Shown one piece after another: positions 7,688 through 17,753 of a DNA stretch of 36,177 nt (positions within the stretch are counted from its first letter, which is position 1; each line of letters begins with the position of its first letter). The notes below the pieces were generated by a model. The model saw only the letters and a list, made by a program, of their open reading frames with translations, ran no database searches and was not told the origin of the DNA. A program made the translations under genes and the position numbers. This DNA comes from Pseudomonadota bacterium (GTDB taxonomy: Bacteria; Pseudomonadota; Alphaproteobacteria; Rickettsiales; SXRF01), in contig JAGWLJ010000001.1 of the NCBI GenBank assembly GCA_028873275.1, positions 1-36,177 of the forward strand, read 5' to 3'.

Positions 7688-8012
7688 TACGCCTTACCAG
7701 CAATTCGCCCGGGAATTCATGGAACTATGGCAGAAACAGGTTTCCAGCGCCATGAGTGACAAACAATTTATCCACGCTATGCTGGAGATGTTGCAATCCA
7801 TGCAGGCCCCGATTCATGAAACCTCCGCCAAGCCCGCCCCTGCCGCTGCTGCCGATGCATCTGGCGCTGAGCCTCGGCTGCTGGCTGAGCTCGCCTTTCG
7901 CCTGGGCCTCTGCGAAAAACGGCTGGCCAGCCTCGAGCAGCAATTACAGCCCCGAAAGCCACGCCGCCCTGCGGCAGGCCCTCGCCGGCGAGGCAAAAAG
8001 CCGCGCGCATGA
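7680..8012 (+). CDS. Small PhaE-like protein, probable PHA synthase partner
   Basis: The protein has 110 residues. It has an excellent ribosome binding site and a start fixed by it. The N-terminal 45 residues (QQFAREFMELWQKQ, then MLEMLQSMQAP) are helical. After an Ala/Pro linker comes a short coiled coil (LAELAFRLGLCEKRLASLEQQL, about residues 69-90), and the tail is very basic (PRRRGKKPRA). Short proteins with this layout accompany class III/IV PHA synthases as the second subunit, and I infer the same role here without a firm family match. Its last two thirds overlap the start of phaC in another frame. Confidence 0.65.
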   Translation: MQNTPYQQFAREFMELWQKQVSSAMSDKQFIHAMLEMLQSMQAPIHETSAKPAPAAAADASGAEPRLLAELAFRLGLCEKRLASLEQQLQPRKPRRPAAGPRRRGKKPRA

Positions 8013-9006
8013 CCTGCTTTCCGGCATCCTGCGCTATTACGAGACTCCTTATAAACGCGACCTGAAAGAGCCACCCTGCATCTGGCAGCGCGGCAATGCG
8101 CGATTGCTGGATTACGAGGTAACCGCTGCCGCTCATCAGCCCGTCACTCTCTTCATCCCATCTCTCATCAATCGCTATTATATCCTTGATCTGGATAAAG
8201 AACGCAGCCTCCTGCGCTTCATGGCCCGGCATGGAATATACCCGCTGGTGCTGGACTGGGGCGCACCGGGAGAATATGAGAAGGATTTCGGCTGCGACGA
8301 CTATGTTACCGAAATACTGCTTCCCGCCATCGATTTTCTCGCCCGCAGCGCCGGGCGCATTACGCTTGCCGGATATTGCATGGGAGGCAACCTGGCGCTG
8401 GCGGCGACGCAGCTGCGGCAAAAACAAGTCGCGGCGCTGGCGCTGCTGGCGACGCCATGGGATTTCCATTGCCGTGAATTCTCCTCCTTTATTCTCGATA
8501 AGTCCTGGCTCCCCATGGTGGAATCGCTGATTGCATCGGAAAAGCATATTCCGGCCGATGTCCTGCAATCCCTGTTCTACATGGCCGATCCCTGGGTGTT
8601 CGAAAAGAAATTCCGCCGCTTCGCCCAGTTGAAGCCGGAAAGCCGGGAGGCACAGGAATTCGTGGCGCTGGAGCGCTGGGTCAATGACGGCGTGCCGATG
8701 ACCGCTCAGGCTGCCAGAGACTGCCTGATCGGCTGGGCGCAGAATAACGAGCTGGCCGGCGGCAAGTGGCAGGTCGCGGGCAAAAAAATTGATCCGGCAG
8801 TGCTGAAAATGCCCACTTTCATCGCTATCCCGCAGAACGACCGCATCGTCCCGCAAGGCTGTGCCGCAGCCCTGGCAAAAGCCACGCCGAAAGCCCATGT
8901 CATTCATCCCGGCGGCGGCCATGTCGGCATGATCGTCGGCGGCCAGGCAAAGCAGGAATTGTGGCTGCCTTTGGTGACATGGATGAAAACAGGAACCTTC
9001 AAATGA
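7816..9006 (+). CDS. phaC: Short poly(3-hydroxyalkanoate) synthase (PhaC-like)
   Basis: The protein has 396 residues if it starts at the ATG at 7816; the frame is open from 7756. It is an alpha/beta-hydrolase fold with the PHA synthase lipase-like box GYCMGG (nucleophile Cys188), Asp342 (PQNDRIVP) and His369 (GGGHVG). These form the complete catalytic triad. The N-terminal PLPLLPMHLALSLGCWLSS resembles the start of short alphaproteobacterial PhaC proteins, which is why I choose 7816 over 7855 despite no visible ribosome binding site. Translation is probably coupled to the overlapping upstream gene. It polymerises hydroxyacyl-CoA into granules. Its length (about 400) fits class III rather than class I (about 600). 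The stop overlaps the next start by 4 bases (ATGA). Confidence 0.85.
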   Translation: MKPPPSPPLPLLPMHLALSLGCWLSSPFAWASAKNGWPASSSNYSPESHAALRQALAGEAKSRAHDLLSGILRYYETPYKRDLKEPPCIWQRGNARLLDYEVTAAAHQPVTLFIPSLINRYYILDLDKERSLLRFMARHGIYPLVLDWGAPGEYEKDFGCDDYVTEILLPAIDFLARSAGRITLAGYCMGGNLALAATQLRQKQVAALALLATPWDFHCREFSSFILDKSWLPMVESLIASEKHIPADVLQSLFYMADPWVFEKKFRRFAQLKPESREAQEFVALERWVNDGVPMTAQAARDCLIGWAQNNELAGGKWQVAGKKIDPAVLKMPTFIAIPQNDRIVPQGCAAALAKATPKAHVIHPGGGHVGMIVGGQAKQELWLPLVTWMKTGTFK

Positions 9007-9536
9007 GTTTTTATAAGCAGCCGCACAGGCCTTTTAAAAAAAGAGATATAGAGCAATACGCCGCTTCCTACGATTATCCGGAACCCCCTAAGTTTAAAAC
9101 AAAAGGCTTTCTGACTTATGATGATCTGGAACTAATCGGTATGTGGAAAACCCGCCGGCAAAGCAGAAACTATCAAAAAAACGATGATGATTTTGTCAGA
9201 GACATAACCCGCGCCTCATTTAATAAACGATCCGGTGAGAAATTCAGAATAGAGGTGCTGACATTATTGCAGGGCGTGCATTACCCGGTTGCGTCGGCGC
9301 TACTGCATGTTGGTTATGACGATACTTATCCTATCATCGATTTTCGAACCCTTTGGTCGTTATGGGCAATTGAGCCAGCGCATATCAAATATACGTTTGA
9401 ATTATGGTCGTTTTATATTAGCGCATGCCGCAAAATCGCCAAAGACGCCAATGTTTCAGTAAGAACCGTTGATAAAGCGCTGTGGCAGTATTCGAGGCAA
9501 CACCAAATCCAGTTTTTACCAGAAAATTCTTTCTAA
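9003..9536 (+). CDS. AT-rich gene of unknown function coupled to phaC
   Basis: The protein has 177 residues from the ATG at 9003 (ATGA overlap with phaC). The segment LLQGVHYPVASALLHVGYDDTYPIIDFR (about 92-119) has the pattern of a helix-hairpin-helix glycosylase-like module, in which a gap-rich loop is followed by an Asp. This is only a resemblance, and the rest gives no family. No signal peptide or membrane helix is seen. Base composition is clearly richer in A+T than phaC or rpsA, with many AAA, TTT and ATA codons, which suggests later acquisition. A terminator follows 50 bases after the stop. Function is unknown. Confidence 0.75.
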   Translation: MSFYKQPHRPFKKRDIEQYAASYDYPEPPKFKTKGFLTYDDLELIGMWKTRRQSRNYQKNDDDFVRDITRASFNKRSGEKFRIEVLTLLQGVHYPVASALLHVGYDDTYPIIDFRTLWSLWAIEPAHIKYTFELWSFYISACRKIAKDANVSVRTVDKALWQYSRQHQIQFLPENSF

Positions 9537-9586
9537 TTATCTCTTGATTTTTGAGATTTTATCGTTAGATATAACCTCCCTATCGT

Positions 9587-9615
9587 GGGATGGCGGCAAC
9601 ATCCCTTTTATTTTA
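9587..9615 (+). terminator. Rho-independent terminator after the PHA module
   Basis: GGGATG (9587-9592) and CATCCC (9600-9605) form a perfect 6-bp stem with a 7-base loop, followed by TTTTATTTT. It ends the phaE-like/phaC/177-residue gene transcript and isolates rpsA. I found no convincing promoter between it and rpsA. Confidence 0.8.
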
Positions 9616-9714
9616 ACCCGGAGCAGCCTTGCCGATGTCTCCACAACCGTAAGTCTTAGCGTCATCGTGCGGCCAGGCCCCGATGGCATGCAGTACTTCA
9701 GGATAATCAGATCT

Positions 9715-11463
<1,749 letters not shown>

Positions 11464-11464
11464 C

Positions 11465-11525
11465 AGTGCGAGTGCGGGTGCGGTGTAAGTGTAAAAAACA
11501 CTGACACCCGCACTCACACTCACCC
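11465..11525. repeat. GTG-rich quasi-palindromic hairpin between rpsA and sppA
   Basis: Hexamer-like units (AGTGCG, AGTGCG, GGTGCG) run into a long inverted repeat. GAGTGCGGGTG (11470-11480) pairs with CACCCGCACTC (11505-11515), and AGTGT (11488-11492) pairs with ACACT (11498-11502) around an AAAAA loop. That gives 16 base pairs. No T-run follows, so it is not a classical terminator. Confidence 0.7.
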
Positions 11526-11531
11526 CCGCTT

Positions 11532-12452
11532 ATGGCCCTCAACGCTGACACGCTGCTGGATCGCCTCTACCTCAAAAGCCAGATCACCAAATGGCGGGTA
11601 CTGGCGATCCTGTTCGCCGTCATCGCGATTATTGCCTTCACTGAACGTTATTCTTCTCATTCCCCTATCGAGAAAGATTACGTCGCCCGCATCTCCTTCG
11701 ACGGCATCATCGATGACGACCAGAAAATCTACGATATGCTCGACGACATCGGCGACAATCATAAGATCAAGGCGGTCATCGTCTCGCTCGATACGCCGGG
11801 CGGCAGCGCCGTCGGCGGCGAGGAAGTATATCTGCGCCTGCGCCAGCTGGCGCAGAAAAAGCCGGTCGTGGCGGTGATGCGCTCCATTGCCGCTTCGGCG
11901 GGTTATATGGTAGCGCTGGGGGCCGACCGCATCTATGCTCGCGAAGGCACCATCACCGGCTCGATCGGCGTGCTGATCGAAGCGGCGGAAGTCACCGATC
12001 TCGCCGCCAAAATCGGCGTCACTCCGATTATCATCAAATCCTCGCCGCTGAAGGGCTCACCCTCGCCCTTCGAGAAAGCGACGCCGGAAGCCAAAGAAGT
12101 GCTGCACGACGTCATCATGGATTTCTACGATCATTTCGTCGCCATCGTGGCGGCGCGCCGCGGCCTCCCGCATGACAAGGTGGTGGCGCTGGCCGACGGC
12201 CGCGTCTACAGCGGCACCCGCGCCGTTGCCGACAAGCTGGTCGATGCCATTGGCGGTGAAGACGAAGCCATGCAATGGCTGGTGAGCGCCAAACATGTTC
12301 GCGAAGGCCTGGATATCAAGGACGTTCAGCCGGAAAAAGAAACCAGCCTCCTCGATCAGCTGACGCAGGATTTCGCCGGCATCTTTTTTCAAAAAAGCCG
12401 CAGCGTAATGCTTGACGGGCTGGTTGCCGTGTGGCATCCTGACCTCCATTAA
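11532..12452 (+). CDS. sppA: Signal peptide peptidase SppA, S49 family
   Basis: The protein has 306 residues. One membrane anchor lies at about residues 22-36 (VLAILFAVIAIIAF), and the rest is the peptidase domain. Motifs of the S49 family are SLDTPGGSAVGGEE, SIAASAGYMVALGADRI (the nucleophile Ser is in this segment) and GTITGSIGV. The candidate general-base Lys is in IIIKSSPLKG. The family cleaves leftover signal peptides in the inner membrane. Its half-length size matches the single-domain SppA of many bacteria rather than the E. coli double-length enzyme. No Shine-Dalgarno is seen before the ATG, which directly follows the hairpin repeat. Confidence 0.93.
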   Translation: MALNADTLLDRLYLKSQITKWRVLAILFAVIAIIAFTERYSSHSPIEKDYVARISFDGIIDDDQKIYDMLDDIGDNHKIKAVIVSLDTPGGSAVGGEEVYLRLRQLAQKKPVVAVMRSIAASAGYMVALGADRIYAREGTITGSIGVLIEAAEVTDLAAKIGVTPIIIKSSPLKGSPSPFEKATPEAKEVLHDVIMDFYDHFVAIVAARRGLPHDKVVALADGRVYSGTRAVADKLVDAIGGEDEAMQWLVSAKHVREGLDIKDVQPEKETSLLDQLTQDFAGIFFQKSRSVMLDGLVAVWHPDLH

Positions 12453-12475
12453 TCATTCAATCTCAAGGGCCTGTT

Positions 12476-12772
12476 ATGACAAAATCCGAACTGATTCTCC
12501 GCCTCGCCAAGAAATATCCTCACCTTTATCAGCGCGATATCGAGGCGATGGTTTCCACCATTTTCGATAATATTTCGCAGACCCTTGTTGACGGCGGCCG
12601 CGTGGAACTGCGCGGCTTCGGCGCGTTCTCCATCCGCAAGCGCGAGGCGCGCAAGGCCCGCAATCCCAAGAACGGCCAGGAAGTATTTATCGGCGAGCGC
12701 TGCGCCATTTATTTCCGCACCGGCAAGGAATTGCGCGAGCGCATCAACAAGCCTCCGGTGATGACGCACTGA
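12476..12772 (+). CDS. ihfB: Integration host factor subunit beta
   Basis: The protein has 98 residues, the usual size. It begins MTKSELILRLAKKYPHLYQRD, carries GRVELRGFGAFSIRKREARKARNPKNGQEV with the DNA-intercalating Pro in the beta-arm, and ends KELRERINK. This distinguishes IHF-beta from HU and IHF-alpha. The protein bends DNA as a heterodimer with IhfA (not in the window). It sits 23 bases after sppA and upstream of lapA, the usual order in alphaproteobacteria. Confidence 0.96.
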   Translation: MTKSELILRLAKKYPHLYQRDIEAMVSTIFDNISQTLVDGGRVELRGFGAFSIRKREARKARNPKNGQEVFIGERCAIYFRTGKELRERINKPPVMTH

Positions 12773-12779
12773 TCATTAT

Positions 12780-12809
12780 CTTTCCCGCGCAGGCGGGAAT
12801 CCAGAGCCT
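12780..12809. repeat. Dispersed palindromic repeat (copy 1, intergenic)
   Basis: TTCCCGC (12782-12788), a GCAG loop and GCGGGAA (12793-12799), then TCCAGAG. This is the widespread proteobacterial palindrome of the type TTCCCGC...GCGGGAATCCAG. It fills the gap between ihfB and lapA. A related copy lies inside the Sua5 gene at 16112-16131. Confidence 0.75.
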
Positions 12810-12818
12810 ACGGTACCT

Positions 12819-13145
12819 ATGATGAAATTCATCAAGTGGTTTTTCATCATCGCCGTCATTGCGGGATTTACCGTATTCGCCACGGCGAATCGCCAGCCCG
12901 TCAGGATCAGCTTTTTTCCCTTCCCTTACGTCATGGAAACGCCAGGCTTCCTGCTGGCGACATTGTGCTTCGCGCTGGGGGCGATTACCGGCTGGCTGGT
13001 GAACGCGATGAAGCTGTGGCAAAGCCGGCAGCGGTTCAGGGCCGAGCGGCAGCGCGTTCAGGCGCTTGAGAACGAGGTAAAAATGCTGCGCATGGAGCAA
13101 TCGGCGCAGGCGGTTCCTCCTCCCGCCCTGGAAAAACCGGCATGA
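12819..13145 (+). CDS. lapA: LapA domain (DUF1049) membrane protein
   Basis: The protein has 108 residues. Two membrane helices are visible: FIKWFFIIAVIAGFTVFATA (about 4-23) and GFLLATLCFALGAITGWLVN (about 43-62). A basic, coiled-coil cytoplasmic tail follows (RFRAERQRVQALENEVKML). The motif ANRQPVRISFFPFP between the helices is typical of LapA/YciS, which acts in LPS transport or assembly control. The start may be either of two adjacent ATGs (12819 or 12822). The stop overlaps trpF (ATGA). Confidence 0.85.
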   Translation: MMKFIKWFFIIAVIAGFTVFATANRQPVRISFFPFPYVMETPGFLLATLCFALGAITGWLVNAMKLWQSRQRFRAERQRVQALENEVKMLRMEQSAQAVPPPALEKPA

Positions 13146-13775
13146 TTTCGGTCAAAATCTGCGGGCTGAACAGCGAAGAGGCCGTTAGCGCCGCCGTCAC
13201 TGCCGGCGCTCATTATGCTGGCTTCGTTTATTTTCCTGCTTCACCGCGGCATATGCCTCTTGAGCGCGCCGCTGCGCTGAAGTCACTGTTGCCGCACTCG
13301 ATCAAAAGCGTCTCCGTGCTGGTCGATCCTGAGGATGCGCTGCTGGCGCTGGTTCAGGTCACTCTCAGGCCCGATTACCTTCAGCTGCATGGCAGGGAAA
13401 CGCCGCAGCGCCTGCGCGAGATACGTAAGAATTTTCCCGGCCTGAAGCTGATCAAAGCCATCCCTGTCCATCACGCCGGGGACATCACCGCCGCGCAGCC
13501 ATTCTACGATTACGCCGATATGCTGTTGTTCGACGCCAAGGCCCCCTCGCCCAGCAAGCTCCCCGGCGGCAATGCGTTGTCCTTTGACTGGTCACTGCTC
13601 GGTGGCAAATCATTCCCGCTGCCGTGGTTCCTCTCCGGGGGACTCCATCCCGGCAATGTGCGGGAAGCCATACGCATCAGCGGCGCTGAAATGGTCGATG
13701 TCTCCTCTGGCGTTGAATCGGCTCCCGGTGTAAAAGACGCGGCGTTGATTGCATCCTTCATCACAGCGGCACGAT

Positions 13776-13786
<11 letters not shown>
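13142..13786 (+). CDS. trpF: Phosphoribosylanthranilate isomerase
   Basis: The protein has 214 residues, a single TIM barrel. The N-terminal VKICGLN carries the catalytic Cys. GFVYFPASPRH and LLFDAKAPSP follow, and the phosphate-binding GGLHPGNVREAI and VDVSSGVESAPGVKD end the barrel. It converts phosphoribosylanthranilate to CdRP in tryptophan synthesis. It overlaps lapA by 4 bases and trpB by 11, so trpF, trpB and trpA form one translationally coupled set. Confidence 0.96.
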
Positions 13787-14974
<1,188 letters not shown>

Positions 14975-14978
<4 letters not shown>

Positions 14979-15772
14979 GTGACCGCATCGAAAAAACCTT
15001 CGCCTGCCTGCGCGCGGAAAAAAGCGCCGCGCTGATTCCTTTCATCATGAGTTACGATCCTGATGCCGAAACCACCGCGGCGCTGCTGGAAGCATTGCCG
15101 GCGGCGGGCGCCGGCCTGATCGAAATCGGCATGCCGTTTTCCGATCCCATGGCCGACGGGCCGGTGATCCAGGCCGCGGGAAAACGCGCGCTGGACGCCG
15201 GCGCTACCGTGAGCGGCATTCTGGAACTAGTGCGCAATTTCCGCAAAAAGAACAATGACACGCCGATCATCCTGATGGGCTATTTCAATCCGGTCTACCG
15301 TTACGGCAATGAGACATTCTGCAAAGACGCCGCCAGCGCCGGTGTCGACGGTCTGATCCTGGTCGACCTCCCACCGGAGGAAGAACACGAAATCCGCCCG
15401 TATCTTGATGAAAGCGGAATCAGGCTGATCCGCCTGATCGCTCCCACCAGTGATGATGCGCGCCTCAAGCTGCTCACCGCCTCCGCCAGCGGTTTTGTCT
15501 ATTATATCTCCGTCACCGGTATCACTGGCGCCAAATCGGCCGATCAGGAAACATTGAAAAAGAAAATCGCCCACCTGCGCCGGTTCACCGCGCTTCCTGT
15601 CGCCGCCGGATTCGGCATCAAAACACCGGAACAGGCAAAGCAGGCGGCTGAGCACGCCGATGCGGTGGTAGTGGGCTCGGCATTGGTCGATGTCATCAGC
15701 AAAGCCAAAGGAAAAGATGCCGTCGTGAAAGCGGCAACCGGATTTGTGAGAAGCTTGGCGGAAGCGCTTTAG
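14975..15772 (+). CDS. trpA: Tryptophan synthase alpha chain
   Basis: The protein has 265 residues with a GTG start in the GTGA overlap with trpB. The catalytic Glu and Asp are in LIEIGMPFSDPMADGPVIQ. DLPPEEE, YYISVTGITGAK and VAAGFGIKTPEQA complete the barrel and glycerol-phosphate site. It cleaves indole-3-glycerol phosphate and channels indole to TrpB. Its TAG interlocks with the TAA of the convergent Sua5 gene (4-base overlap). Confidence 0.97.
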
Positions 15773-16707
15773 TGGCGTGGCGCCGCCGCCCTTTTCAGCC
15801 GGTCATTAATGGCAATTCCCAATCCCTCCTCCGGCACCGGCATGGCAGCGATGGAGATCGCCGCGCTGGCATCCAGCCGGCGCAGCATGCGGAAAAGATT
15901 TGCCGCAGCTTCCTGAAGGTCGCCGCGCAAGCTGAGATTCTCCACCATCGCCGCCTTCGGAACATTCGCGCCGAACGCCAGCAACGCTTCTCCCGGCTTC
16001 GCTTCTGTGGCATGGAGCCGCAGCGGCTTCGACGGCGCGTAGTGGCTGGCCAGCATGCCGGGAGCTTTTATACCGCCATTTTCGCGAAGGCAAAAATCAC
16101 TTTGCGAATGGATCCCCGCCTTTGCGGGGATGACAAGGCCTCCCGGGCGGAGAATCTCCGGCGTATCGCCTGTGCAATCGACAATGGTCGATTCAATGCC
16201 CACTTCGCACGGGCCGCCATCAAGAATCATCGCGACTCGACCGCTTAATTCTTCACGCACATGCGCGGCCTCGGTCGGGCTGATGCGGCCGGAGCGGTTA
16301 GCGCTGGGCGCGGCGATGGGCAGCTGCGCGGCAGCCAGTAATTTCTGTGCGACGGGATGGGCAGGCATGCGTATCGCCACCGTATCCATGCCGGCGCTGA
16401 CCAGCAGCGAGAGCATGCAATCCTTCCGCCGCGGCAGCACCAGCGTCAGCGGCCCCGGCCAGAATTTTTTTGCGAGTGCCAGTGCATGGTCATTGAACTC
16501 CGCATATTTTTTTGCTTCTTCCAGCGACGACACGTGCACAATCAGCGGATTGAATTGCGGGCGTTCCTTAGCCGCGTAAATCGCCGCCACCGCCGCGTCG
16601 GAGAGGGCATTGCCGCCCAGCCCGTAGACGGTTTCGGTGGGAAACGCCACCAGCTTTCCCTCTTTAAGAAAATCCGCCGCCTTCTCAATATCCGCACTAA
16701 TAGTCAT
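15769..16707 (-). CDS. L-threonylcarbamoyladenylate synthase, Sua5/YwlC type
   Basis: The protein has 312 residues from the ATG at 16707. A TTG at 16728 would add seven residues but sits almost on a TATATT box, so I prefer the ATG. The YrdC domain (1-190) has FPTETVYGLGGNA, KERPQFNPLIVHV, SANRSGRISPTEA and GIESTIVDCT. The C-terminal Sua5 domain starts at APGMLASHYAPSKPLRL. It makes threonylcarbamoyl-AMP for t6A37 of tRNA. The linker between the domains holds a translated palindromic repeat (VIPAKAGIHSQSDF, about residues 189-202). The stop interlocks with that of trpA. Confidence 0.94.
   Translation of the reverse strand: MTISADIEKAADFLKEGKLVAFPTETVYGLGGNALSDAAVAAIYAAKERPQFNPLIVHVSSLEEAKKYAEFNDHALALAKKFWPGPLTLVLPRRKDCMLSLLVSAGMDTVAIRMPAHPVAQKLLAAAQLPIAAPSANRSGRISPTEAAHVREELSGRVAMILDGGPCEVGIESTIVDCTGDTPEILRPGGLVIPAKAGIHSQSDFCLRENGGIKAPGMLASHYAPSKPLRLHATEAKPGEALLAFGANVPKAAMVENLSLRGDLQEAAANLFRMLRRLDASAAISIAAMPVPEEGLGIAINDRLKRAAAPRH
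16100..16140. repeat. Dispersed palindromic repeat (copy 2) inside the Sua5 gene
   Basis: ATCCCCGC (16112-16119) and GCGGGGAT (16124-16131) form an 8-bp stem with a 4-base loop. Read in the gene direction the core is TCATCCCCGCAAAGGCGGGG, then ATCCA, the same type of palindrome as at 12780-12809. It is in frame and gives VIPAKAGIH in the protein, a peptide well known as the translation of such repeats. Confidence 0.85.
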
Positions 16708-16794
16708 CAAAAACTGTTCTGCTACCAAATATAGTTGTGAAAAGGATTCACTTGGTTTAAGTTCGCCTTATCGCATGTTTCAGCGGAGGCAAGT

Positions 16795-17472
16795 ATGGCA
16801 AAAGTGATCACCATTGCACAGCAAAAAGGCGGCGCCGGGAAAACCACGCTGGCGGCGCATCTGGCCGTGGCGCTGGCGCAGAAAGGCAACCGCGTTGCCA
16901 TCATCGACATCGACCCGCAGGGAAGCCTCACCCACTGGCACCGCATCCGAGAGGAAAAGCTCGGCGAAGGCTATACCGGGCTGGTTTTCAGCGCCCTCTC
17001 CGGCTGGCGCATCGGCAGCGAGGTGTCGCGCCTACGCAAGCAATGCGATTTCATCGTCATCGACAGCCCGCCGCATACCGAAACCGAGGCGCGCACCGCC
17101 ATCCGCGCCGCCGATCTTATCCTCGTGCCCGTGCAGCCCAGCCCCACCGACGTGTGGGCCACCAAGGCCACACTCGATCTCGCCAAGGCTGAGAAAATTC
17201 CGGTCAAGGTCGTGCTCAACCGCGTCCCTGCCAGCTCGCGGCTCGCGCAGACCATCGCCGCCGAGCTGACCGACCTGGCCGATGCCACGCTGGGCAGCCG
17301 GGTGCTCTTCGCCTCCTCCCTCCTCGAAGGCCGCACCGCCACCGAGCTGGAGCCCACCAGCCCCGCCGCGCAGGAAGTCAAGACCCTTATTAAGGAAGTG
17401 CTGGCACTGGTGAAAGACAAGGATGAAGAAGCTCCCGCCAAGGCTGCTAAAAAGGAACTGGCGGAAGCCTAG
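16795..17472 (+). CDS. ParA family ATPase (orphan)
   Basis: The protein has 225 residues. The deviant Walker A is QQKGGAGKTT (residues 9-18, with the signature Lys11). IDIDPQGSLTHW is the Walker A' segment, and FIVIDSPPHTETE is Walker B/switch II. The last 20 residues are Lys/Ala/Glu-rich. GGAGG lies 7 bases before the ATG. No parB gene or parS site is next to it, so it is unlikely to be the chromosomal ParA. Orphan ParA proteins position other cargos such as chemoreceptor arrays or storage granules. Here the cargo is unknown. The gene ends convergently on bolA, sharing a CTAG stop overlap. Confidence 0.9.
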   Translation: MAKVITIAQQKGGAGKTTLAAHLAVALAQKGNRVAIIDIDPQGSLTHWHRIREEKLGEGYTGLVFSALSGWRIGSEVSRLRKQCDFIVIDSPPHTETEARTAIRAADLILVPVQPSPTDVWATKATLDLAKAEKIPVKVVLNRVPASSRLAQTIAAELTDLADATLGSRVLFASSLLEGRTATELEPTSPAAQEVKTLIKEVLALVKDKDEEAPAKAAKKELAEA

Positions 17473-17732
17473 CCTTCGCTGTCCGCCTGAATTCTCACGG
17501 CGTGCAGGCCGGTTTTAAGTTCATCGGCCAATAGCTTATAGACGGCCTGGTGACGCTCGACGCGGCTCATTCCGTTGAAACCTCGTGATTTTATAATGAT
17601 TTCATAATGGGTTTCGCCCCCCGGCCGCGCGCCCGGATGGCCGATATGCTTATGGGATTCATCGCGTACTTCGAGATGGCCCGGATGAAGATTTTCGGTT
17701 AAAATAAATCGAATGCGTTCACTGCGATTCAT
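17469..17732 (-). CDS. bolA: BolA family protein
   Basis: The protein has 87 residues. It has the compact BolA fold pattern: HLEVRDESHKHIGHPG, then GETHYEIIIKSRGFNGMSRVERHQAVYKLL, with the conserved His residues. The C-terminus LKTGLHAVRIQA is typical. BolA proteins partner with monothiol glutaredoxins in iron-sulfur trafficking. It is divergent from the J-domain gene with only 21 bases between starts. The same bolA/J-domain/cobS neighbourhood is common in alphaproteobacteria. Confidence 0.95.
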   Translation of the reverse strand: MNRSERIRFILTENLHPGHLEVRDESHKHIGHPGARPGGETHYEIIIKSRGFNGMSRVERHQAVYKLLADELKTGLHAVRIQADSEG

Positions 17733-17753
17733 ACGAATATCCTAGCACCGCCC

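Noticed and set aside
9469..9714. Upstream extension of rpsA
   Set aside because: It overlaps the 177-residue gene and the terminator at 9587-9615. S1 homology starts only after 9715.
12782..12799. Terminator of ihfB
   Set aside because: The hairpin has no T-run and matches a dispersed repeat family; lapA and trpF continue in the same direction.
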